From assembly GCF_018332715.1 (NCBI RefSeq), contig NZ_BOQP01000008.1, forward strand, positions 496,001 to 560,000: DNA of 64,000 nt. Reading direction: 5' to 3'. Source of the DNA: Winogradskya consettensis. GTDB taxonomy: Bacteria > Actinomycetota > Actinomycetes > Mycobacteriales > Micromonosporaceae. The position numbers and the translations under genes were made by a program. Below the pieces are notes generated by a model, which saw nothing but the letters and a program-made list of their open reading frames with translations, had not been told where the DNA came from and did no database searches. Of the stretch, positions 8,147 through 16,238 are shown one piece after another. The first letter of the stretch is position 1; every line of letters begins with the position of its first letter.

Positions 8147-9702
8147 CGCAGTCCTTCCAGGGCGTTCGTGACGGGGTTGAAGTAGTCGCCGTCGTGGCGG
8201 GCGACCCCGTCGAGGCCCTTGCCGCGGTCGGCGGGCCGTTTCATGATCCCGAACGTGCCGTCCGCGATCGCGGTCAGCATCGAGTCGGCAACGATGCGTT
8301 CCAGTAACTCGACAGCCTCACCGAGGACCTCATGGGCGCGGCGCTGGATGAACCCGCCGGGGGCGGGCACGAAGTCCTCGTGCAGGTTGCCGGCACCGTT
8401 GAGGACGTACCGCACGTTCTGCAGGGCGATGTCGCGGTCCGACAGCCACGGCGTCACCACCGCCTCCGTCATCATCCCCACCAGCAGGATCCCCTGCCCG
8501 GTCAGCGCCCCGACGAGGTTGAAGAACCCGTCCAGGAGGTTCCCGCGGAACACGTCACCGGTCATGTGCTTCGTCGGCGGCATCCACTTCAACGGCGCAT
8601 CCGGGAACAACTCCCGTGCCAGCAGGGCGTGGGCGAGTTCCAGGCGGAACGACTCCGGGACCTCCGGGTTGATCTCGAACGCGTGCCCCAGCCCCAGCTG
8701 CCAGTCCTCCAGACCGGCCTCATGGGCGAAGAACTCGTTCATCAGCTGCGACACCGTCACCGTGTGCGCCGCCTCGACCGCGTCCGCCGTGGTCAGGTAG
8801 TTGTCCTCACCGGTGTTGATGATGATCCCGGCCCGGGCGTGGACCTGCCGCGAGAACCGCTGATCCACGAACGTCCGGATCGGGTTGATGTCGCGGAACA
8901 GGATCCCGTACATCGAGTCGTTGAGCATCATGTCGAGCCGCTCCATGCCGGCCATCGCCGCCATCTCCGGCATGCACAACCCCGACGCGTAGTTCGTCAG
9001 CCGCACATACCGGCCCAGCTCCTTCGACGTCTCATCCAGCGCCGCCCGCATCAACCTGAAATTCTCCTGCGTCGCGTACGTACCCGCGAACCCCTCCCGG
9101 GTCGCACCCTCCGGCACGTAGTCGAGCAGCGACTGACCCGTCGACCGGATCACCGCGATCACATCCGCACCCGCCCGCGCCGCCGCCTGCGCCTGCGGGA
9201 TGTCCTCGTAGATGTCCCCGGTCGCCACGATCAGATAGATCCACGGCCGCCGCGGCGCATCCCCGAACCGCTTGATCAGCCGCTCCCGCTCGACCCGCCG
9301 ACGATCCACGACCTTCAACCCGGCATTGGCCGCCCTGGTCGCGGCCCGCCGCGCCGCGACCAGCTCCGCCTTTTTCGCGGGTACGCCGAACGTCACGGCC
9401 CCCGCGGCAGCCTTCTGCGCGAGCACCGTGACATCGTCGATCCCCTCCCGCGCCATCGCCGCGAACACCGGCACCGACACCCCGTGACCCAGGCCCACAT
9501 CCGCCCGGACAGCGTCAACGAGGCGGTTCACCCACGGAATCCCGTCCGAGTCTGCACCCCGCACCCCGGCCAGGCGCAGCACCGCCCGCTCCACCGACAC
9601 CGTCGTATGCGACCGCGCCAGCTCCACCACCGGCGCCCCCGCCTCAGCGGCCAGCGCCCGCGCCCGCGCGACCACCCCGGGATCCAGACCCAGCTTCTCC
9701 AC
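8143..9702 (-). CDS. kamD: Lysine 5,6-aminomutase alpha subunit
   Basis: This 519-aa TIM-barrel subunit has the full length of the KamD family. Typical stretches are RPWIYLIVATGDIYEDIPQA, FAGTYATQENFRLMR, LTNYASGLCMPEMAAMAG, and NTGEDNYLTTADAVEAAHTVTVSQLMNE. It holds the substrate and PLP and works with KamE. I chose GTG 9702 because the family N-terminus (EKLGLDPGVV) begins there and GAGGAG precedes it; the longer open frame upstream is out-of-phase reading of the amidohydrolase. The amidohydrolase stop is 4 nt upstream and the kamE start overlaps by 4 nt. Confidence 0.95.
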   Translation of the reverse strand: MEKLGLDPGVVARARALAAEAGAPVVELARSHTTVSVERAVLRLAGVRGADSDGIPWVNRLVDAVRADVGLGHGVSVPVFAAMAREGIDDVTVLAQKAAAGAVTFGVPAKKAELVAARRAATRAANAGLKVVDRRRVERERLIKRFGDAPRRPWIYLIVATGDIYEDIPQAQAAARAGADVIAVIRSTGQSLLDYVPEGATREGFAGTYATQENFRLMRAALDETSKELGRYVRLTNYASGLCMPEMAAMAGMERLDMMLNDSMYGILFRDINPIRTFVDQRFSRQVHARAGIIINTGEDNYLTTADAVEAAHTVTVSQLMNEFFAHEAGLEDWQLGLGHAFEINPEVPESFRLELAHALLARELFPDAPLKWMPPTKHMTGDVFRGNLLDGFFNLVGALTGQGILLVGMMTEAVVTPWLSDRDIALQNVRYVLNGAGNLHEDFVPAPGGFIQRRAHEVLGEAVELLERIVADSMLTAIADGTFGIMKRPADRGKGLDGVARHDGDYFNPVTNALEGLR

Positions 9703-9706
9703 GCAC

Positions 9707-11230
9707 CTACTCCTCGAAGATCGTCTCGCCGGACAACACCGTCCGGCGGCACACCGGCCGCTCAGGAACCACATCGTCGACGTCGGGCAGCAACGCCGGC
9801 AGGCCACCGTCGAGCCCCGACGGCGTCTCCCACACCGCGAACGTCGCCTGCGCCCCCGGAGCGAGGACACCCGCGTCGTCCACCCCCACGGCACGCCACC
9901 CACCCCGCGTCGACGCACCGAACGCCGAACGAACACCCATCCGATACACCGGGTTCCGCGGCGCCGCAGCAGCCACCACCGCAGCCCACGGATCCAGCGG
10001 CGTCACCGGCGAATCCGACCCGAACGCCAAGGTCACCCCCGTCGCGTACATCGCCCCGATCGGATTCGTCGCCAACGCCCGCTCCACACCGAGACGCTGC
10101 GCGTACATCCGGTCCGGGCCACCCCACAACGCGTCGAACACCGGCTGCACACTCGCGACCACCCCGAACTCGACCATCCGCGCGATCATCGCCTTGTCCG
10201 CGAGCTCCACGTGCTCGATCCGGTGCCGGCCCTCCCGCACCCGATCCACACCCACCGCCCGCGCCGCGATCGCGAACCCCTCCAGCACCGCCTCGATCGC
10301 CGCGTCCCCGATGGCATGAAAACCGCCCTGCACCCCCAGCTCCACACACTCCAGGAGATGCGCACCCGCCTGCTCAGCGGTCACAAAAGCCTCACCACAC
10401 CCAGGACCATCCACGTACGCCGACCGCACCGAAGCCGTCCGCGACCCCAGCGCCCCGTCCGCGTACAAATCCCCACCCGCACCGACCGCACCAAGATCCC
10501 GCGCCCGGACCGCCCCACCGAGCTCACCCCAGTACCCGAACACCCGCGGCAGACCGTCCCCGGACAAACGCAGCACCGACTGGAAATCCGCCTCCGACGA
10601 CGTACCCGGCCCGCCACACTCGTGCACCGACGCCACACCCCGCGACGCCGCAAGACGCAACGCCGTCCGCTGCGCATCCGTGCGCTGCTGCGGGGTCAGC
10701 GAACCCAGAGCCACCGCACGCACGGCGTGATGCTCGTTCTCCCGCACCCAATTCGACGTGGGGTTGATCTGCGGGCACGCCGCCAGCATCGAGCTGGACA
10801 CCAACGCCGAATGCACCGACGCCTGCGACAGATACACCCGCCGCCCACCCGCGGCCTTCTCCAGCTCCTCACCGCTCGGCGGGGACTGCACCAGCCACGT
10901 CGACTCGTCCCAGCCATGACCCAGCACCACCGCATCCGACGCCTTACCCGCCGCGAACCCGGCCACCGCATCCAGCAACTCACCCGCCGACCGCACACCC
11001 GACAGATCCAGGCCATCAGCCGCCAGACCCGTATCCGTCGCATGAATGTGCGCATCCACGAACGCCGGCGTCACCAACCCACCACCAAGATCCACCACCC
11101 GGTCCGCCGACGGCGCATCACCGTCCGCCCCGAGCCACCCGATCCGGCCATCACGCACCAGCATCGCGGTCGCCCGCGGATCCGCCGCCGAGTAGAAACG
11201 CCCGCCCTTGAACAGCACCACCGAAGTCAT
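9707..11230 (-). CDS. YtcJ-like metal-dependent amidohydrolase in the lysine operon
   Basis: This 507-aa member of the amidohydrolase superfamily (Amidohydro_3/YtcJ-like) has the N-terminal beta-sandwich segment, the metal ligands D-A-H-I-H near residue 59, GGFHAIGDAAIEAVLEG in the middle, a further His in GRHRIEHVE, and a late catalytic Asp in AFGSDSPVTPLDPWAAVV. It is cytoplasmic, with no signal peptide. Its place between kdd (5-nt gap) and kamD (4-nt gap) makes a role in lysine breakdown likely, but no step of the known pathway needs an amidohydrolase. It may deacylate or open a cyclised intermediate; this is inference. Confidence 0.85.
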   Translation of the reverse strand: MTSVVLFKGGRFYSAADPRATAMLVRDGRIGWLGADGDAPSADRVVDLGGGLVTPAFVDAHIHATDTGLAADGLDLSGVRSAGELLDAVAGFAAGKASDAVVLGHGWDESTWLVQSPPSGEELEKAAGGRRVYLSQASVHSALVSSSMLAACPQINPTSNWVRENEHHAVRAVALGSLTPQQRTDAQRTALRLAASRGVASVHECGGPGTSSEADFQSVLRLSGDGLPRVFGYWGELGGAVRARDLGAVGAGGDLYADGALGSRTASVRSAYVDGPGCGEAFVTAEQAGAHLLECVELGVQGGFHAIGDAAIEAVLEGFAIAARAVGVDRVREGRHRIEHVELADKAMIARMVEFGVVASVQPVFDALWGGPDRMYAQRLGVERALATNPIGAMYATGVTLAFGSDSPVTPLDPWAAVVAAAAPRNPVYRMGVRSAFGASTRGGWRAVGVDDAGVLAPGAQATFAVWETPSGLDGGLPALLPDVDDVVPERPVCRRTVLSGETIFEE

Positions 11231-11235
11231 GACCG

Positions 11236-12276
11236 TCAGTGTGCCGAAACCCGCGCCTCGAACAACGCCCGCACCGCAGGAGTGCGCCGCACCACATCCA
11301 ACGCGAACGCCGCATGCCCCGGCACAAAACCGTTCCCCACCAGCATCGTCACATCCGCCGCCAGACCCTCCGCCCCCAGCGCCGCCGCGGAGAAACTCGT
11401 CGCCATCGAGAAGAAGATCACCGTGCCACCCGCCGCCGTCGCCAGGATCGCCCCGTGCTCACACCCCGGCACATCCACACACACGACCGTCACCGTCGCC
11501 GGCGCCTCGAACGCCTCCGCGACCGCAACCGGATCCCGGGCATCAACCACCGCGACCCGATCCGCAAGACCATGCTCGACGATCAACGAACGCTCAGCCT
11601 CGGAAACCACCACAGCACGCGTCTGCGCCCCCGCCAGCCGCGCCGCAGTCAACGCCAGGGAACCACTCTTACCGGCTCCACCCAGCACCGTCACCGACAC
11701 ATCACCGGAATAGCCGCGCACCACCCGATCCACCAAGGCCGGCGCACCACACACGTCGAACACCGCCAGGGCCAGCTCCGGAGACAGATCATCCGGCAGC
11801 ACCGCCACCACGGAACGCCCGAACAGAATCGCATGCCCCGACGCCGGGACCTGCTCACTCAACCCGTCCCAGCCCGCGAGGCCGTCATCGATGACCAGCG
11901 GCGTCAACGTCAACGACACCAGCGTCGCCACCCGGTCACCGGCCTTCACCGCAAGCGGCGACTCCGGACCGACCTCCTCCACGACACCGATCAACATCCC
12001 ACCCGACCCCGTGACCGGATTGTGCATCTTCCCGCGCGTACCGACGATCTCCAGAACCTCAGCCCGCACCGCCGCACCATCACCACCGTGCTTCACCGAC
12101 AACTGCCGGAAACTCGCCGCATCCAGATTCAGCCGCGACACCCGCACCCGAACCTCATCAGCCGCCAGCTCCGCACGCGCATCCAGACGCCAAGCAGCCT
12201 GCGGCAACACCCCCACCGGCTCCAGCACCCGCGGCAAACCCACCCCAGAGGTCACACCCACCACCCCAGACGTCAT
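11236..12276 (-). CDS. kdd: L-erythro-3,5-diaminohexanoate dehydrogenase
   Basis: This 346-aa NAD-linked dehydrogenase resembles Kdd of the lysine fermentation pathway, which oxidises L-erythro-3,5-diaminohexanoate to 3-keto-5-aminohexanoate and ammonia. Diagnostic stretches are LNLDAASFRQ, GKMHNPVTGSGGMLIGVVEEVG, GDRVATLVSLTLTPL, and a medium-chain-dehydrogenase-like Rossmann segment VTVLGGAGKSGSLALTAARLAGA. It is the first gene of the minus-strand operon. ATG 12276 faces kamA across a 114-bp divergent promoter region that contains an AACCGT/ACGGTT inverted repeat. Confidence 0.92.
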   Translation of the reverse strand: MTSGVVGVTSGVGLPRVLEPVGVLPQAAWRLDARAELAADEVRVRVSRLNLDAASFRQLSVKHGGDGAAVRAEVLEIVGTRGKMHNPVTGSGGMLIGVVEEVGPESPLAVKAGDRVATLVSLTLTPLVIDDGLAGWDGLSEQVPASGHAILFGRSVVAVLPDDLSPELALAVFDVCGAPALVDRVVRGYSGDVSVTVLGGAGKSGSLALTAARLAGAQTRAVVVSEAERSLIVEHGLADRVAVVDARDPVAVAEAFEAPATVTVVCVDVPGCEHGAILATAAGGTVIFFSMATSFSAAALGAEGLAADVTMLVGNGFVPGHAAFALDVVRRTPAVRALFEARVSAH

Positions 12277-12302
12277 ACGAAAAGACTGTCAGGCCGCCAT
12301 CA

Positions 12303-12329
12303 AACCGTAAATCCTCCCGGCAGACGGTT
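12303..12329. promoter_or_regulatory. Inverted repeat in the kdd–kamA divergent promoter
   Basis: AACCGT and ACGGTT are separated by 15 bp in the 114-bp spacer between the divergent kdd and kamA genes. Direct ATCCTCC repeats lie nearby. One site here could control both the operon and kamA. No regulator gene is adjacent. The match is short, so this is tentative. Confidence 0.35.
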
Positions 12330-12390
12330 ACCAGACCACAGATCCTCCAGTACGGTCAGAGTCGATCACACCTCGACCCAGGAGGCATCG

Positions 12391-13740
12391 GTGACCCAAG
12401 CCGCCGGCCAGCCCTACGACTACCAGCGCCGCCCCCTCACCGAACCGGACTGGACCCGCTTCCCCGGATGGCGCGACGTCACCACCGCCCAATGGGAATC
12501 CGCCCAATGGCAACGCGTGAACTGCGTCAAGAACATCAAACAACTGCGCGCCCTCATGGGTGACCTGCTCGACGAAGCGTTCTACGCCGACCTCGACACC
12601 GACCAGCAACGCCTCGCCACCATGTCGATGCTGGTCACACCCCAGATGCTCAACACCATGGTGCCCGACAGCGAGATCACCACGGACGCGTTCTACGCCG
12701 ACCCGATCCGCCGCTACATGATCCCCGTCGCCACCGACCGCCACCTCGACTGGCCGTCACACCCCCACGCCACCCGCGACAGCCTCCACGAACACGACAT
12801 GTGGGTCGCCGAAGGCCTCACCCACCGCTACCCCACCAAGGTCCTCGCCGAACTGCTCAGCACCTGCCCGCAATACTGCGGGCACTGCACCCGCATGGAC
12901 CTCGTCGGCAACAGCACCCCCACCGTCGACAAACTCAAGTTGACCCTCAAACCGGTCGACAGGTACGACGCCCACCTGAAATACCTGAAGGAACACCCCG
13001 GCGTCCGCGACGTCGTCGTCTCCGGAGGCGACGTCGCCAACGTCCCCTGGAAACAACTCGAGACCTACCTCATGGGACTCCTCAACGTCCCCACCGTCCG
13101 CGACATCCGCCTCGCCACCAAAGCCCTCATGGGACTCCCCCAGCACTGGCTACAAGCAGATGTCGTCGAAGGCCTCAACCGCGTCGCCATCACCGCCGAA
13201 CGACGCGGCGTCAACCTCGCCGTCCACACCCACGTCAACCACGTCAACTCACTCACACCACTGGTCGCCCGCGCCGCCCGCATGCTCCTCGAAGTCGGCG
13301 TCCGCGACGTCCGCAACCAGGGCGTCCTCATGCGCGGCGTCAACGCCACCACCAAGGACCTGCTCGACCTCTGCTTCGGCCTGCAAGGAGAAGCCGGCAT
13401 CCTGCCGTACTACTTCTACATGTGCGACATGATCCCGCACGCCGAACACTGGCGCGTCCCCGTCTGGTACGCCCAGCAACTCCAGCACGACATGATGGGC
13501 TACCTCCCCGGATACGCCACCCCGCGCATCGTCTGCGACGTCCCGTTCGTCGGCAAACGCTGGGTCCACATGGTCAGCGAATACGACCGCGAACACGGCA
13601 TCTCCTACTGGACGAAGAACTACCGCACCAGCATCGAAGCCGACGACGCCGAAGCCCTCAGCAAACTGCACGCGTACTACGACCCGATCGACACCCTGCC
13701 CCAATCCGGCCAGGACTGGTGGCGCAAACAGATCGCCTAG
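12391..13740 (+). CDS. kamA: Lysine 2,3-aminomutase (radical SAM)
   Basis: This 449-aa KamA-family enzyme converts L-lysine to L-beta-lysine using SAM, a 4Fe-4S cluster and PLP. The cluster motif is C159-x3-C163-x2-C166 (TCPQYCGHC), followed by DVVVSGGDVANV. Two aspartates that hold the substrate epsilon-amine appear conserved in MCD346M and VCD383VP. The usual PGGGGK around the PLP lysine is replaced by PFVGK with K389. GTG 12391 has AGGAGG 5–10 nt upstream. It is transcribed away from kdd and ends in a strong terminator, so it forms its own unit. Confidence 0.93.
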   Translation: MTQAAGQPYDYQRRPLTEPDWTRFPGWRDVTTAQWESAQWQRVNCVKNIKQLRALMGDLLDEAFYADLDTDQQRLATMSMLVTPQMLNTMVPDSEITTDAFYADPIRRYMIPVATDRHLDWPSHPHATRDSLHEHDMWVAEGLTHRYPTKVLAELLSTCPQYCGHCTRMDLVGNSTPTVDKLKLTLKPVDRYDAHLKYLKEHPGVRDVVVSGGDVANVPWKQLETYLMGLLNVPTVRDIRLATKALMGLPQHWLQADVVEGLNRVAITAERRGVNLAVHTHVNHVNSLTPLVARAARMLLEVGVRDVRNQGVLMRGVNATTKDLLDLCFGLQGEAGILPYYFYMCDMIPHAEHWRVPVWYAQQLQHDMMGYLPGYATPRIVCDVPFVGKRWVHMVSEYDREHGISYWTKNYRTSIEADDAEALSKLHAYYDPIDTLPQSGQDWWRKQIA

Positions 13741-13751
13741 CCCTACGCACA

Positions 13752-13787
13752 CGAATGGCCCCGGACCGTCTGGTCCGGGGCCATTCG
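13752..13787. terminator. Bidirectional terminator between kamA and csbD
   Basis: A perfect 16-bp stem (CGAATGGCCCCGGACC with its complement) has a 4-nt GTCT loop. It lies 11 nt after kamA and 16 nt after the convergent csbD gene, with A/T-rich bases next to the csbD side, so it can serve both genes. Confidence 0.85.
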
Positions 13788-13803
13788 CCGTTAAAAGAAA
13801 AGG

Positions 13804-13995
13804 TCAGCTGAGCGCGTCGCGCACGTCGCGACCGGCGTCCTTGACGTGCTCACCGGCCTGGCGCGCCCGGGCCGCAGCCTCCTGGCGCTGACCGTCCGCG
13901 ACCTGCTGCTCGTCGTCGCGCATGTCGCCGATGCCCTGCTTCGCCTTACCGGTCAGCTCATCGGCCTTGTTCTTGACCTTGTCAGTGAAGCTCAT
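13804..13995 (-). CDS. CsbD family stress protein
   Basis: This 63-aa hydrophilic protein begins SFTDKVKNKADELTGKAKQGIGD, the CsbD-family core. The C-terminus is Gln/Ala/Arg-rich with helical repeats (QEAAARARQAGEHVKDAGRDV). CsbD proteins are general-stress proteins of unknown biochemical role. ATG 13995 has AAGGG upstream; a longer frame to 14013 adds residues not in the family. A GTTT-N16-GGGCA sequence on the minus strand upstream loosely resembles a sigma-B-type promoter. Confidence 0.88.
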   Translation of the reverse strand: MSFTDKVKNKADELTGKAKQGIGDMRDDEQQVADGQRQEAAARARQAGEHVKDAGRDVRDALS

Positions 13996-14188
13996 CGTCA
14001 ACACCCTTCTCACTCACGACTCGAAACGTCTTTGTTCTTGTCGGTGAATGCAGTGCCCGAAGGGCTCCTATTTGAAACTGCCTTTTTTCGTGTGCGGCGG
14101 AGCGCACACCCTCTAAAGCATCCTAGGATACGTGATGCTGGTCGCGACCGGCCCCGCCGACCAGCCGGCATGCTGCACAATCGGCGCC

Positions 14189-14866
14189 GTGAGCCGCATC
14201 CTTGTCGTGGACGACGACGACCAGCTACGCCGGGCCCTGCGCATCAACCTCACCGCCCGCAAATACGAGGTCATCACCGCCGCCGACGGCACCCAGGCAC
14301 TCACCGCCGCCGGACACACCCCACCCGACCTCGCCATCGTCGACCTCGGCCTGCCCGACATGGACGGCGTCGACGTCGTCCGCGGCCTGCGCGGCTGGAC
14401 CGCCGTCCCGATCATCGTGCTCTCCGCCCGCGACGACCAGGCCGGCAAGGTCGAAGCCCTCGACGCCGGCGCCGACGACTACGTCACCAAACCCTTCGGC
14501 ATGGACGAACTCCTCGCCCGCATCCGCGCCGCCCTGCGCCGCGCCACCCCCCAGCCCGAAACAGCCACCATCACCACCCCCGACTTCACCGTCGACCTCG
14601 CCGCCAAACGCCTCACCACCCCCACCGGCCAGGACATCCGCCTCACCCCCATCGAATGGCGCATGCTCGAGGTCCTCACCCGCCACGCCGACAAACTCGT
14701 CGCCCAGAAACAACTCCTCCGCGAGGTCTGGGGCCCCGCCTACGAAACCGAAACCGGCTACCTGCGCGTCCACCTCGCCAACCTGCGCCGCAAGATCGAA
14801 CCCGACCCCAGCCGCCCCCGCTACCTCATCACCGAACCCGGCATCGGCTACCGCTTCACCCCCTGA
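14189..14866 (+). CDS. KdpE-like OmpR-family response regulator (orphan)
   Basis: This 225-aa protein has a receiver domain (acidic pocket DDD8-10, phospho-acceptor D52 in IVDLGLPDMDG, switch Ser in IIVLSARDD, Lys in YVTKPF) and a C-terminal winged helix (LTPIEWRMLEVLTRHADKLV...GYLRVHLANLRRKIEPDPSRPRYLITEPGIGYRF). The closest group is KdpE, which controls the Kdp potassium pump with KdpD. No kdpD or kdpFABC is adjacent, so it is an orphan here. GTG 14189 gives the family N-terminus; an upstream ATG at 14132 would add 19 atypical residues. A perfect ATCCTAGGAT palindrome lies at 14120–14129. Confidence 0.88.
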   Translation: MSRILVVDDDDQLRRALRINLTARKYEVITAADGTQALTAAGHTPPDLAIVDLGLPDMDGVDVVRGLRGWTAVPIIVLSARDDQAGKVEALDAGADDYVTKPFGMDELLARIRAALRRATPQPETATITTPDFTVDLAAKRLTTPTGQDIRLTPIEWRMLEVLTRHADKLVAQKQLLREVWGPAYETETGYLRVHLANLRRKIEPDPSRPRYLITEPGIGYRFTP

Positions 14867-14908
14867 GCTCCACCAGCGGTGCAGGGGCAGACCACACCGC
14901 CTGAGCCC

Positions 14909-16129
14909 TCAGGCACGGCCTCCGCTCGCGGAACGCTGCCCGGCACGGCCGCGCGCCGCGGTGAGTTCGGCCTCGATCAGATCGGCGGCCCGGTCGGCAC
15001 CTCCGGCCTCGCGGGCCTGCCGCTTCAGGTCGGCGCTACGGGTCACCACGGCGGGGTCGCCGGTGAGAGCGAGCAACGTCTCGCGGAGCTCCGCGGCGGT
15101 GACGGTGGCGGAGGCGACGACCCGGGCGACGCCGAGGGCGGCCAACTGCTCGGCGTTCGCGAACTGGTCGGCCGCCTGCGGAACGGCGATCATCGGGGTT
15201 CCGCAGTAGAGGCCTTCGCTGCTGCCGCCCATGCCGGCGTGGGTGACGAAGGCGTCCGCCTGCTCCAGCACGGCGAGCTGCGGCACCCATGGGGAGACCT
15301 CGACGCTGTCCGGGACGGGACCGAGCTCGGCCGGATCGACGTGGCTGCCTATCTGCAGAACGGTGTACCAGCCGGGCAGGTAACCGAACGCGGCGATGCA
15401 GCGGCGGTAGAAGTCGGTCTGCCGGGTGAAGGCGGAGCCGAGGGAGACCAGCAGCACTTTCCCGACGCCGTCCGGACGGACCCAGTGCCCCTGGTGAGAA
15501 CGGTCGCCCAGGACCGGGCCGACGAAGCTGTAAACGGACCGGTCCACCCGGTCGGCGTTCGGCTGGAGTGCCTCCGGCGGCAGAACGAGGCTGCGCACCG
15601 GCCGGCCTTGGAACGCCATGCTGTCGGTGACCGACGAACCCTCCGCGGTCAGCCACCTCTCGAACCGCTGGTAGTAGCCGGCGCCACGCGGATCAGCCCG
15701 CATCGCCTCGACGTCCGGCGCCATCTCCTGCTCGTAGCCGTCCCAGGCCACGAACGTCGACGACAGCTGGATGGCCGGAATCCCCCACTGCTCGCCGAGC
15801 AGCCGAGCCGGCGCGCCGGCGATGTCGTAGAGGAACAGGTCCGGGCGATCGCCGGCATAGGCGGCCCGCAGCTGCGGCAGCATGGCGATGGCATCGTCGA
15901 GGAAAAGCGTGAGCTGCTCGATCGGGTCGTCGGTTCCGGAGCCACCGTCGCTGGGAAGCTGTGATTCATACGGTCTCAGCTCGGCCCCGGTGCCCTCGAT
16001 GACATCGGCGAAGGCGGGGTCATTGGCGTAGGTGACCCGGTGACCACGCCGCACCAGGGTCCGGATGATCTCCAAGCTCGGGTTGACGTGGCCGTGGAAC
16101 GGAATGCTGACCATGGCGATGTGCGACAC
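14909..16129 (-). CDS. Macrolide-type glycosyltransferase (MGT family, GT1)
   Basis: This 406-aa GT-B enzyme matches the MGT/OleD group, which inactivates macrolides or other phenolic antibiotics by adding a sugar from a UDP donor. The probable catalytic base is H12 in PFHGHVNPSLE. The C-terminal nucleotide-binding block is FVTHAGMGGSSEGLYCGTPMIAVPQ with H297 and D321-Q322. It is soluble. GTG 16129 has AGGAG 8–12 nt upstream; the longer frame is promoter sequence. It is divergent from a tetR gene across two identical palindromes, so it is probably induced by its antibiotic. Confidence 0.92.
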   Translation of the reverse strand: MSHIAMVSIPFHGHVNPSLEIIRTLVRRGHRVTYANDPAFADVIEGTGAELRPYESQLPSDGGSGTDDPIEQLTLFLDDAIAMLPQLRAAYAGDRPDLFLYDIAGAPARLLGEQWGIPAIQLSSTFVAWDGYEQEMAPDVEAMRADPRGAGYYQRFERWLTAEGSSVTDSMAFQGRPVRSLVLPPEALQPNADRVDRSVYSFVGPVLGDRSHQGHWVRPDGVGKVLLVSLGSAFTRQTDFYRRCIAAFGYLPGWYTVLQIGSHVDPAELGPVPDSVEVSPWVPQLAVLEQADAFVTHAGMGGSSEGLYCGTPMIAVPQAADQFANAEQLAALGVARVVASATVTAAELRETLLALTGDPAVVTRSADLKRQAREAGGADRAADLIEAELTAARGRAGQRSASGGRA

Positions 16130-16154
16130 GGGGATCTCCTGAGGCTGGATGAGA

Positions 16155-16171
16155 CGAGACGTTGCGTCTCG
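16155..16171. promoter_or_regulatory. TetR operator copy 1
   Basis: A 7+7 inverted repeat CGAGACG-TTG-CGTCTCG lies 26 nt upstream of the glycosyltransferase start. An identical 17-mer is at 16207–16223. The centres are 52 bp apart, about five helical turns. Confidence 0.75.
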
Positions 16172-16206
16172 AACCAGGAGACCATGCGACCCGGGACGCG
16201 TCAAGA

Positions 16207-16223
16207 CGAGACGTTGCGTCTCG
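16207..16223. promoter_or_regulatory. TetR operator copy 2
   Basis: The second identical CGAGACG-TTG-CGTCTCG site lies 16 nt before the tetR GTG and overlaps its likely core promoter, which suggests autoregulation by the divergently encoded TetR protein. Confidence 0.75.
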
Positions 16224-16238
16224 CTGTAAGGTGATGGC

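Noticed and set aside
8332..11713. Long plus-strand frames opposite kamD, the amidohydrolase and kdd
   Set aside because: They read as His/Pro/Arg-rich sequence with no domain and lie antisense to clearly conserved genes.
12277..12390. A cobalamin riboswitch before the B12-dependent operon
   Set aside because: The leader is too short and lacks the conserved B12-box and peripheral stems; only a short inverted repeat is present.
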